Positions 5,842 through 12,263 of a stretch of DNA of 14,768 nt are shown in pieces. Below the pieces are notes generated by a model. The model did not search any database. It saw nothing but the letters and a program-made list of their open reading frames with translations, and was not told the DNA's origin. Within the stretch, counting starts at the first letter, position 1; each line of letters begins with the position of its first letter. The translations under genes were made by a program, and so were the position numbers. Origin of the DNA: Bacteroidota bacterium (GTDB lineage Bacteria; Bacteroidota; Bacteroidia; Chitinophagales; LD1); NCBI GenBank assembly GCA_018267435.1, contig JAFDYM010000415.1, forward strand, positions 1 to 14,768, written 5' to 3'.

Positions 5842-8118
5842 ATGAAAAAATCAATTTTCTTTTTCCTGCTCATTGCCAATTATGCGATGGCGCAAACCGA
5901 TTCGGTGGTCGTCAGCATTGACACCAACAAGATTAAACCCGTAATAGTTGAAGATGTAGTTATTACCTCTACACGTGCGGGCAGCAACTCCCCTACTGCT
6001 TACCAAAACCTTAGCAAAGAGGAACTGCGTAAAAACAACCTTGGGCAAGATTTACCAATCCTTCTGGACAATACAGCATCGGTAGTTACTACCAGCGATG
6101 CGGGCGCGGGCGTGGGCTACACGGGCATACGCATACGCGGTAGCGACAATACGCGCATCAATGTTACCTTCAACGGCATACCTGTTAACGATGCGGAATC
6201 GCAAGGTATGTTCTGGGTGAACTTGCCCGACATTGTATCATCGGCGCAGAACGTGCAGATACAGCGCGGCGTAGGTACTTCTACCAACGGTCCTGGTGCA
6301 TTTGGTGGAACCATAAGCTTACAAAGTCAATCGGGCAGCCCTAATCCTTACGGCGAAGCGGCTATATCGGGTGGCTCGTTTGGTACATTGAAGATGACAG
6401 GCCGTGCAGGTACGGGCCTCATTAAAAACAAATTCTTTGCAGAAGGTTCAGCCAGTTGGATACGTAGCAACGGTTACATAGATAGGGCGCGTAGTAACCT
6501 GCAATCTTACTTCGCACAGTTGGGCTACATATACAAAGGCACCTTACTGAAGTTTGTGTACTTCGGGGGGCGCGAGCGTACCTACCAAGCATGGAACGGC
6601 GTGCCGCAAGATTCGCTAAAAACCAACCGCACCTTTAATGATTTAGGCACCGACTACGGGGCACACCAACCTGCCTATAACAACCAAGTTGACAACTACG
6701 GGCAAGATTATTTTCAGTTATTGTTCGCGCAGCAGTTGCCTAAAAACTTCAACCTGAACCTTGGCTTGTTTACTACTCTAGGCAGGGGGTACTATGAAGA
6801 ATTCAAATCGCAGACGGACATCAACAACTATTACCCAGGTTTAGATACCGTGGGTATAGCTACAGATTTAGTTAGGCAGAAGTGGCTGCGTAATGTATTC
6901 TATGGCGGAACATTTGCATTGACCTACGAGAAGAAAAACATTTCTGCAACGCTGGGTGGATTGCTGGGCCAATATCGCGGCGACCACTTTGGCAAGGTAA
7001 TATGGGCCGAACAATTTCCTCAGCTAGATAAGGATCAACATTACTACGATGGCAAATCGATTAAGAACGACTTTAACGTGTATGCCAAGTTCAATTATGA
7101 GTTGAAGGAGAGGATCAACTTCTACATAGACCTACAATACCGCTACGTAAACCACAGCACTAAAGGTGTAGATAACGACCTAAGCACTTACGATGTAAAT
7201 AACACTTGGCATTTCTTCAATCCTAAGGCGGGTATATTAGCAAAGATAAAACCGCAACACCATGTGTATGCATCGTTCGCAGTAGGCAACCGCGAGCCTA
7301 ACCGCGATGATGTATTGGCTAGCACACCAGCCAAGAAGGCGAAAGCAGAAACCATGTACGATGTAGAAGCAGGTTATAAATTTCTGCATGGCAAATTTCC
7401 GTTAAGCGCTAACTTCTACTACATGCACTACAAAGACCAACTAGTTTTAACAGGTAGGATAAACGATGTAGGCAACCCGATAAAAGAGAACGTACCTGTA
7501 AGCTACAGAACGGGTATAGAGTTGAATGGTGGATTTAACTTCTACAAGAACTTTAAAGGCAAAGACGATGTTGATGTACTTGACCGTAGAAAGATATTCG
7601 CCATCAACTACTCGTTCACTTATTCGTTAAACAGAATTAAATCTTTCGATGAATACATCTATACCTACGACGAGAACTACTCTCCTATCGATACGCTAAC
7701 ATTGATTACAAATTATAAGAACAGCAGCATTGCATTCTCGCCTAGTTTTATAGCATCATTGGAACTGGTGGCATATCCTGTAAAAGGTTTGAGCATAAGC
7801 TTAATGACCAAAGCAGTAAGTAAGCAGTACCTAGACAATACCAGCAACGAAGGCCGCAAGTTGAAGCCGTTTACCTATAGCAATTTGAACATTACTTACC
7901 AGTTACCGCTAAAGGCTACTAACAAAGAAGTAAGACTAACACTATTGCTAAACAACATCTTCAACCGCCTGTACGAAAGCAATGGCTACACCTACAGCGA
8001 ACGTTACAACTACGACGATGGCACAGGCACGCGCGTGAACGACGGTCCGTACACCTACAATTATTATTACCCGCAGGCAGGCTTCAATATGCTAGGCGGA
8101 ATTAATGTAAGATTTTAG
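5842..8118 (+). CDS. TonB-dependent outer membrane receptor, TPP-riboswitch controlled (predicted thiamine/precursor uptake)
   Basis: A 758-residue outer membrane beta-barrel that imports a ligand using TonB energy. The start at 5842 is chosen because it gives a good signal peptide (MKKSIFFFLLIANYAMAQ); upstream in-frame starts at 5788 (GTG) and 5809 lie in the riboswitch leader and would spoil it. There is no carboxypeptidase-like N-domain. A TonB-box-like segment VEDVVITSTR (36-45) leads into the plug (about 46-165), with GIRIRGSDNTRINVTFNGIPVND, VQIQRGVGTS and GAFGGTISLQSQ. The barrel occupies the rest and ends in GGINVRF, with the terminal Phe needed for barrel assembly. Because it sits directly behind a TPP riboswitch, it corresponds to the TPP-regulated receptors (called omr1) predicted earlier in Bacteroidota for thiamine or its pyrimidine precursor. 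The ligand itself is inferred from regulation only. Confidence 0.92.
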   Translation: MKKSIFFFLLIANYAMAQTDSVVVSIDTNKIKPVIVEDVVITSTRAGSNSPTAYQNLSKEELRKNNLGQDLPILLDNTASVVTTSDAGAGVGYTGIRIRGSDNTRINVTFNGIPVNDAESQGMFWVNLPDIVSSAQNVQIQRGVGTSTNGPGAFGGTISLQSQSGSPNPYGEAAISGGSFGTLKMTGRAGTGLIKNKFFAEGSASWIRSNGYIDRARSNLQSYFAQLGYIYKGTLLKFVYFGGRERTYQAWNGVPQDSLKTNRTFNDLGTDYGAHQPAYNNQVDNYGQDYFQLLFAQQLPKNFNLNLGLFTTLGRGYYEEFKSQTDINNYYPGLDTVGIATDLVRQKWLRNVFYGGTFALTYEKKNISATLGGLLGQYRGDHFGKVIWAEQFPQLDKDQHYYDGKSIKNDFNVYAKFNYELKERINFYIDLQYRYVNHSTKGVDNDLSTYDVNNTWHFFNPKAGILAKIKPQHHVYASFAVGNREPNRDDVLASTPAKKAKAETMYDVEAGYKFLHGKFPLSANFYYMHYKDQLVLTGRINDVGNPIKENVPVSYRTGIELNGGFNFYKNFKGKDDVDVLDRRKIFAINYSFTYSLNRIKSFDEYIYTYDENYSPIDTLTLITNYKNSSIAFSPSFIASLELVAYPVKGLSISLMTKAVSKQYLDNTSNEGRKLKPFTYSNLNITYQLPLKATNKEVRLTLLLNNIFNRLYESNGYTYSERYNYDDGTGTRVNDGPYTYNYYYPQAGFNMLGGINVRF

Positions 8119-8128
8119 TCAGCACACC

Positions 8129-8166
8129 GAAGCGGGAGGCAATATTGCTTCCCGCTTCTCTTTTGT
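8129..8166 (+). terminator. Rho-independent terminator of the TonB receptor gene
   Basis: GAAGCGGGAGGCAA (8129-8142) pairs with TTGCTTCCCGCTTC (8145-8158) through a near-perfect stem with one G-U wobble; TCTTTTG follows. It lies 10 bases after the receptor stop and 13 bases before the next start codon. Confidence 0.8.
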
Positions 8167-8179
8167 ATCTTGCACCAAT

Positions 8180-8764
8180 ATGGAACAAGCCCTAGCGCAA
8201 CTAAAGCAAGTAACCGATGCCGTGCAGCCACTCAGCGCCGAGGCATGGGCCGACTTTGCCGCGATATGGGAGCCATACACAGCCAAGCGCAAAGAGGTAA
8301 TAACCCTCCAAGGCAGCACTGAGAAATACCTATACTTTGTAACCGAAGGCGTACAGCGTATTTACTATTTCGATGAGCAAGAGCGCGAGGCTACGATCAT
8401 CTTTACCTATGCACCATCATTCGGCGGCGTGTTAGATTCGCTGTTGATGCAGCAGCCTAGCAAGTACTACTGCGAGGCCTTAACGGCATCTACATTCATC
8501 CGCGCCAAGCACAGCGACTTGCAAAGGTTAATGCTTAAACACAAAGAGATAGAAACCCTAATAAGACAAGGCGTTACATCCTCGCTATCGGGCGTATTGG
8601 AGCGGCTGGTTGAACTACAATGTTTTTCATCGGAAGAAAAATTCCGCAAGCTATTGCAGCGCAGCCCGCATATACTGCAAATGGTGCCGCATAAGTACCT
8701 CGCCAACTATCTAGGCATAGATGCTACCAACTTTAGCAAGTTGATTAACAAGGTGAAGATTTAA
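8180..8764 (+). CDS. Crp/Fnr-family transcriptional regulator
   Basis: A 194-residue cytoplasmic regulator. Residues about 15-115 form the cyclic-nucleotide-binding-type beta-barrel (KEVITLQGSTEKYLYFVTEGVQRIYYFDEQEREATIIFTY). A dimerisation helix follows at about 117-147, and a short C-terminal helix-turn-helix lies in VPHKYLANYLGIDATNFSKLINKVKI (169-194). The short wing and overall length are typical of Bacteroidota Crp-like proteins. The arginine-bearing phosphate-binding cassette of true cAMP receptors is not evident, nor is an Fnr-type cysteine cluster, so the effector is unknown. A degraded -7 element (TATCTTGC, 8166-8173) sits six bases before the ATG, within the trailing edge of the upstream terminator, and suggests a leaderless start. 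It probably regulates the neighbouring DUF4345-DinB unit, but this is inference from position. Confidence 0.88.
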   Translation: MEQALAQLKQVTDAVQPLSAEAWADFAAIWEPYTAKRKEVITLQGSTEKYLYFVTEGVQRIYYFDEQEREATIIFTYAPSFGGVLDSLLMQQPSKYYCEALTASTFIRAKHSDLQRLMLKHKEIETLIRQGVTSSLSGVLERLVELQCFSSEEKFRKLLQRSPHILQMVPHKYLANYLGIDATNFSKLINKVKI

Positions 8765-8788
8765 TTACTTAAGCTCTAGAGTAACATT

Positions 8789-8828
8789 AGAACACGGATG
8801 AAACAGATGACACGGATAACACAGATAT
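8789..8828. repeat. Degenerate ~10-base-period repeat, copy 2
   Basis: GAACACGGATGA, then AACAGATGAC, then ACGGATAACACAGAT. It is nearly the same as copy 1 at 5497-5536, with one inserted unit. Each copy sits just after the stop of a plus-strand gene. Noncoding. Confidence 0.55.
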
Positions 8829-8858
8829 AATTTGCATGATGCCACTACTCAATACTCC

Positions 8859-8882
8859 AACTTTTAACTTTTAACTTTTAAC
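8859..8882. repeat. Short tandem repeat, three copies of AACTTTT
   Basis: Three perfect heptamers (8859-8865, 8866-8872, 8873-8879) plus AAC, followed by the looser ATTTCACCTTTCAACC. Low-complexity intergenic sequence upstream of the DUF4345 promoter region. No coding potential was seen. Confidence 0.6.
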
Positions 8883-8906
8883 ATTTCACCTTTCAACCAA
8901 TGATAA

Positions 8907-8924
8907 TCTTGGTAAATACCAAGA
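8907..8924. promoter_or_regulatory. Operator-like 18-bp palindrome upstream of the DUF4345 gene
   Basis: TCTTGGTA (8907-8914) and TACCAAGA (8917-8924) are perfect inverted arms around AA. A -7-like element CACCTTTG (five of six fixed positions) lies at 8945-8952, so transcription would begin near 8959. That places the palindrome centre near -43, close to where Crp-family activators bind at class II promoters. The Crp/Fnr-family gene immediately upstream is the obvious candidate binder. Confidence 0.5.
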
Positions 8925-8974
8925 ACTGTGTTTGTACGCCTACGCACCTTTGCATCAACAAAAAACACAAACAC

Positions 8975-9385
8975 ATGAAAAAACAAACCATCGTTACAGT
9001 AGCCAGCATCGGCTTCATTCTGCTTTCAGCATTCAGTTTATTATCGGTAAGCGTTATGGCATTCTTCAGTCCACAGGCTGTAATGGACCTAGTAGGTGTA
9101 CAGCTAAACAACACAGATGCATTCAGTTCTATACGTGGCGTATATGGCGGCGTGGGCTTAACACTTACCATTTCACTTATTTACTTAATGGTAAAAGATA
9201 GGAAGCGCGGCTTGGCGTTCCTGTGCCTGCTATGGGGACTATATGCAATGTCACGCATCATCACCATTTTTGCGGAAGGTACATTGGGTGCATTTGGTAC
9301 GCAGTGGCTATACACCGAAATAACTTTCTTTGCCATAGCTGCCGTACTTTTGTTCAGCAACCGTAAACCTACCGTAGCAGCATAA
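8975..9385 (+). CDS. DUF4345-type four-helix membrane protein
   Basis: A 136-residue inner-membrane protein with four hydrophobic segments (about 8-31, 54-72, 78-96, 109-127). The pattern of SPQAVMDLVGV, then SIRGVYGGVGLTL, then SRIITIFAEGTLG fits the DUF4345 family, whose biochemical role is unknown. The start at 8975 is chosen over an in-frame ATG at 8900, because the longer version would translate the operator palindrome and promoter and give a Cys- and His-rich leader without hydrophobic character. The stop is followed after one base by the ATG of the DinB gene, so the two form a coupled pair. Confidence 0.82.
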   Translation: MKKQTIVTVASIGFILLSAFSLLSVSVMAFFSPQAVMDLVGVQLNNTDAFSSIRGVYGGVGLTLTISLIYLMVKDRKRGLAFLCLLWGLYAMSRIITIFAEGTLGAFGTQWLYTEITFFAIAAVLLFSNRKPTVAA

Positions 9386-9386
9386 C

Positions 9387-9923
9387 ATGAAAGCCGTAAA
9401 CAAACAAGCCTTGATAGACAGCCTAGAGCAGCAGGTAGATGCACATTTGCAGCAGGCTATTAAGGTATATCAAAACCTAGATGCAGATACGCTATCGAGG
9501 CCTTCTAACACTGGCGGCTGGAGCATAGCGCAATGCCTAGAACACTTGAATAGCTACGGCGACTACTATCTACCCCATATAGAAAAGACCTTGCGCAATA
9601 ACCATAGCGATAGCGCTACATTTACAAGCGGCTGGCTAGGCGACTACTTTACCAAAAGTATGGACCCGCAAGAGGGCAAAAAAATGAAGGCGCTGAAAGG
9701 GCACATACCCGCCACACAGCTAAACAGCTATGCCGTAGTGGCCGAGTTTATTCAGCAGCAAGAAAAGCTACTGATTTATCTTAGGCAAGCACGTAAGGCC
9801 GACTTGGATATACGCATACCTATCACCATAACAAAACTAATACGATTGAAACTAGGCGATGTGTTCCAGTTCCTTATTATGCACGATGAACGGCACATAC
9901 AGCAGGCAAATAGAAACCTGTAG
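9387..9923 (+). CDS. DinB/YfiT-superfamily four-helix-bundle protein, putative metal-dependent
   Basis: A 178-residue cytoplasmic protein of the DinB_2 type. The usual metal triad is complete: His53 in QCLEHLNSY, and His166 and His170 in LIMHDERHIQQ. GGWSIAQCLEH (43-53) is the family's N-terminal signature. Family members include bacillithiol and mycothiol transferases and many uncharacterised proteins, so an enzyme role on a thiol cofactor is possible but not shown. It starts one base after the stop of the DUF4345 gene and is followed by a strong terminator, so it is the last gene of this unit. Confidence 0.88.
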   Translation: MKAVNKQALIDSLEQQVDAHLQQAIKVYQNLDADTLSRPSNTGGWSIAQCLEHLNSYGDYYLPHIEKTLRNNHSDSATFTSGWLGDYFTKSMDPQEGKKMKALKGHIPATQLNSYAVVAEFIQQQEKLLIYLRQARKADLDIRIPITITKLIRLKLGDVFQFLIMHDERHIQQANRNL

Positions 9924-9931
9924 GCAATAAA

Positions 9932-9956
9932 AAAGGGAAGCGGTGTGCTTCCCTTT
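9932..9956. terminator. Terminator between the DinB and PaaN genes (bidirectional)
   Basis: AAAGGGAAGC (9932-9941) and GCTTCCCTTT (9947-9956) are perfect 10-bp arms around GGTGT, nine bases after the DinB stop. A-rich sequence before and CTGTTT after make it usable from both strands, which suits the convergent arrangement. Confidence 0.82.
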
Positions 9957-9970
9957 CTGTTTATATCTCA

Positions 9971-10044
9971 CAGCAGATGAATCAGATTGAACAGATTAAC
10001 AGCAAATAATTTTCTTCAATCTGTTTTATCTGTATAATCTGTTG
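9971..10044. repeat. Imperfect inverted repeat built of CAGAT units (dispersed repeat, copy 3)
   Basis: The 28-base arms at 9971-9998 and 10017-10044 match at 21 of 28 positions when the second is reverse-complemented. Both consist of CAGAT units spaced about 9-10 bases apart, as in the repeats at 5497 and 8789. It lies between convergent genes and could fold as a long weak hairpin. Noncoding. Confidence 0.6.
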
Positions 10045-10053
10045 TAAAGTTTC

Positions 10054-11718
10054 TTAGGCCGAAATCTTTCTGTGGCCTACCCATACAAAGCGCTTGCTTA
10101 CGTACTCTGGGTTGGTGAAAGATGCATTACCTGCAGGGTTGCCGCCTGTAACGTGGAAGTCGCTGAAGCCTGCGTGTTGGTTAACCCAAATAGGTCCAAC
10201 TAGGTTTAACGATACCGGTGCAAACACCTCTTCCATTTCTTCCGTTATGTAGTTAGCCATAGCATCGTCGGTAGTGTAGGCAGCACAAGTAATAGCGCCA
10301 TGCTTGGCAGCCATATCCTTTGCTATCTGTACAGACTGTGCAGTATCTTTTGTTTTGATGATAAGCACTATTGGGCCAAACAATTCATTTTCGTAGATAC
10401 CAAAGTCTTTTGCATCTACTTCCAACACTACGTGCGATGAAGTACGTGCCTCTGGAAACTCTGGGTTCGCTACTTTGTTCGGTTCTAGCAATACCGTTGC
10501 GTCAAGGTCTTTAACTGAGTTAACACGCTTAACGGTAACATCGCTTTGTATAGCACCTAGTGTACCAGGGCCCATTTGCGGGTGCGCAGCTATGCCTGCT
10601 ATAGCATCTACCAGTGCCTTCTTCACTTCTTCGTAAGGTATTACAGTATCACCCTGTTTAACACCGATAGCAGGTATAAAGAAGTTTTGCGGAGCAGTAC
10701 ACATTTGACCGCTGTACAATGACACTGCAAACGATACGTTCTGTATCACTGCTTTCAAGTCGGCAACAGAATCTATGATAACAGAGTTAACACCAGCCTT
10801 CTCAGTAAATGTTACTTTGCCTGGTAGGCCCTCTACATAAGCACCGAATGCAGAACCACCTGTATAGTCAATCAACTTAACTAATGGGTGCTCTGCCAGT
10901 TGCTTCGTAATAAGCTTATCGCTGCTATCAACTGCCAATTGGCATACGTTCGGGTCAAGGCCTTTAGCCTGTAGGGCAGCTTGTATTTCAGCAACTACAA
11001 TTGCTATTGGGTAAATAGATTTAGGGTGCGGCTTAACTATAACGGTGTTGCCAGTTATCAATGAAGCGAACATACCTGGAACAGAGTTCCAAATAGGGAA
11101 TGTAGAGCAGCCTATTACCAAACCAATACCTTTAGGTATAGCCTTGAAAGTCTTATCCAGCTTCACGCTTATTTTGCCCATCGGCTTCTCCCATAGTATG
11201 TTGCTAGGGAAACGCTGTAGTTCCTCATAGCCTGCTGCCAATGCCTCAAGCGCCCTATCGCTAGCATGTGGACCAGAAGCCTGGAAGCTCATGATAAAGC
11301 TTTGGCCTGTGGTGTGCTGCGTAGCGTGTGCTATTTCGAAGAAGCGGTGCTTAACGCGCTCCAATGCATCTACCAATACTTCGGCGCGTACATCGGCGCT
11401 TGTCTTTTTCCAAGTATCGAAGGCACGGCCTGCGCGCACTATCAATGTATCTACCTCAAACACTGGATATGTAATACCTAGCGCCTTGGCAGTGTATGGA
11501 CTTGTTTCTTCGCCTGCCCAGCCGGTAGGATTTTGCTGTAGCAAACCTTTGAACTGGTTACCTAGTTGTGCATTGTACGCCTCTTGGCCTTTGTTAGGTG
11601 CTTCTTCGCCGTAAGCCTTTGGATGCTCTGGGTATTGCGCGTAGAAAGTACGCTCGTGTATAGCCTTAATGGCATTATCTACTATCTCTTTATAATTCAC
11701 TGCCACGTCTGTCGACAT
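10054..11718 (-). CDS. paaN: PaaN, phenylacetate-pathway aldehyde dehydrogenase family protein
   Basis: A 554-residue cytoplasmic NAD(P)-dependent aldehyde dehydrogenase family enzyme. Its length and extended N-terminus (ERTFYAQYPEHPKAYGE, 22-38, and GWAGEETSPYTAKALGI, 67-82) match the roughly 550-residue PaaN type that lacks the fused MaoC-like hydratase of the E. coli protein. The catalytic Cys340 is in LYSGQMCTAP and the general base Glu306 in VTFTEKAGV. The cofactor segment is at 196-231 (PKGIGLVIGCSTFPIWNSVPG, then NTVIVKPHP), and ENELFGP lies at 443-449. By family knowledge PaaN acts on the ring-opened aldehyde in the phenylacetyl-CoA route. No other paa gene is in the window, so its substrate here is less certain. 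It is divergent from the sugE-like gene. Confidence 0.88.
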   Translation of the reverse strand: MSTDVAVNYKEIVDNAIKAIHERTFYAQYPEHPKAYGEEAPNKGQEAYNAQLGNQFKGLLQQNPTGWAGEETSPYTAKALGITYPVFEVDTLIVRAGRAFDTWKKTSADVRAEVLVDALERVKHRFFEIAHATQHTTGQSFIMSFQASGPHASDRALEALAAGYEELQRFPSNILWEKPMGKISVKLDKTFKAIPKGIGLVIGCSTFPIWNSVPGMFASLITGNTVIVKPHPKSIYPIAIVVAEIQAALQAKGLDPNVCQLAVDSSDKLITKQLAEHPLVKLIDYTGGSAFGAYVEGLPGKVTFTEKAGVNSVIIDSVADLKAVIQNVSFAVSLYSGQMCTAPQNFFIPAIGVKQGDTVIPYEEVKKALVDAIAGIAAHPQMGPGTLGAIQSDVTVKRVNSVKDLDATVLLEPNKVANPEFPEARTSSHVVLEVDAKDFGIYENELFGPIVLIIKTKDTAQSVQIAKDMAAKHGAITCAAYTTDDAMANYITEEMEEVFAPVSLNLVGPIWVNQHAGFSDFHVTGGNPAGNASFTNPEYVSKRFVWVGHRKISA

Positions 11719-11752
11719 ATTGAAATGGGTTTAAAGGTTTAGGAATAGAAGC

Positions 11753-11780
11753 CGAAGATAGGAAAAGCCTCCATATCAAA
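11753..11780 (-). promoter_or_regulatory. Weak candidate promoter of paaN
   Basis: On the minus strand, TTTG (complement of 11777-11780) is followed after 16 bases by TATCTTCG (complement of 11753-11760), one base off TAnnTTTG. The spacing is shorter than usual. The leader to the paaN ATG would be about 28 bases. Confidence 0.3.
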
Positions 11781-11798
11781 GAATGTTAAGTAATGGCC

Positions 11799-11825
11799 TT
11801 GGGCAGCACCATATTTATACCTTCG
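11799..11825 (+). promoter_or_regulatory. Weak candidate promoter of the sugE-like gene
   Basis: TTGG (11799-11802) and TACCTTCG (11818-11825, one base off TAnnTTTG) are separated by 15 bases. The element shares the TTCG ending with the candidate paaN promoter on the other strand. I see no guanidine riboswitch in the short leader. Confidence 0.28.
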
Positions 11826-11860
11826 CCCCTATTATTCAGCCTTCTTAAAATCATACAGTT

Positions 11861-12190
11861 ATGGCTTGGCTTATGCTCATTATAGGCGGCTTGTTCGAGG
11901 TTGGCTTTACCACCTGCCTTGGCAAAGCGAAAGAAACCAGCGGTAGTACCTCGTTGCTATGGCTACTGGGCTTTTTTATAAGCCTGAGCATGAGTATGTT
12001 TTTTCTATACAAAGCTACCCAAACCTTGCCGCTTGGCACCGCTTATGCCGTATGGACGGGCATAGGGGCTGTGGGTACGGTAATTATTGGCATCTTATTT
12101 TTTAACGAGGCCGCCGATTTTTGGCGCCTGTTTTTCATCTTCACCCTCATAGCTTCCATTATTGGTTTGAAGTTTGTTTCGGCGCACTAG
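11861..12190 (+). CDS. sugE: SugE/Gdx-type small multidrug resistance transporter (guanidinium exporter)
   Basis: A 109-residue inner-membrane protein with four transmembrane helices, the standard SMR size. The essential proton- and substrate-binding glutamate is Glu13 in IIGGLFEVGFTT, at the same position as in E. coli SugE/Gdx. The LPLGTAYAVWTGIGAVGTVIIGILFFNE segment (56-83) is the hallmark of the SugE/Gdx branch rather than the EmrE branch. Family members work as antiparallel dimers exchanging protons for guanidinium or small quaternary ammonium compounds. It is divergently transcribed from paaN. The product is confident; the guanidinium substrate is inferred from subfamily motifs. Confidence 0.9.
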   Translation: MAWLMLIIGGLFEVGFTTCLGKAKETSGSTSLLWLLGFFISLSMSMFFLYKATQTLPLGTAYAVWTGIGAVGTVIIGILFFNEAADFWRLFFIFTLIASIIGLKFVSAH

Positions 12191-12263
12191 GCAACATTGT
12201 ATTTAGCTATTCGGCACAATTTCTATTTTCACGGGGCGTTAATTAAGCCAATTAAGCTAAAGT

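Noticed and set aside
8900..8974. ATG at 8900 as the DUF4345 start
   Set aside because: The extension would cover the palindrome and the -7-like element and adds a Cys/His-rich stretch without membrane character. The ATG at 8975 starts a normal first helix.
8789..10044. CRISPR-like array from the CAGAT/GGAT repeats
   Set aside because: The units are only about 10 bases, degenerate and without spacers of constant length; no cas genes are present.
11826..11860. Guanidine riboswitch in front of the SugE/Gdx-type gene
   Set aside because: The leader is too short and shows neither the ykkC core nor paired ACGR-loop hairpins.
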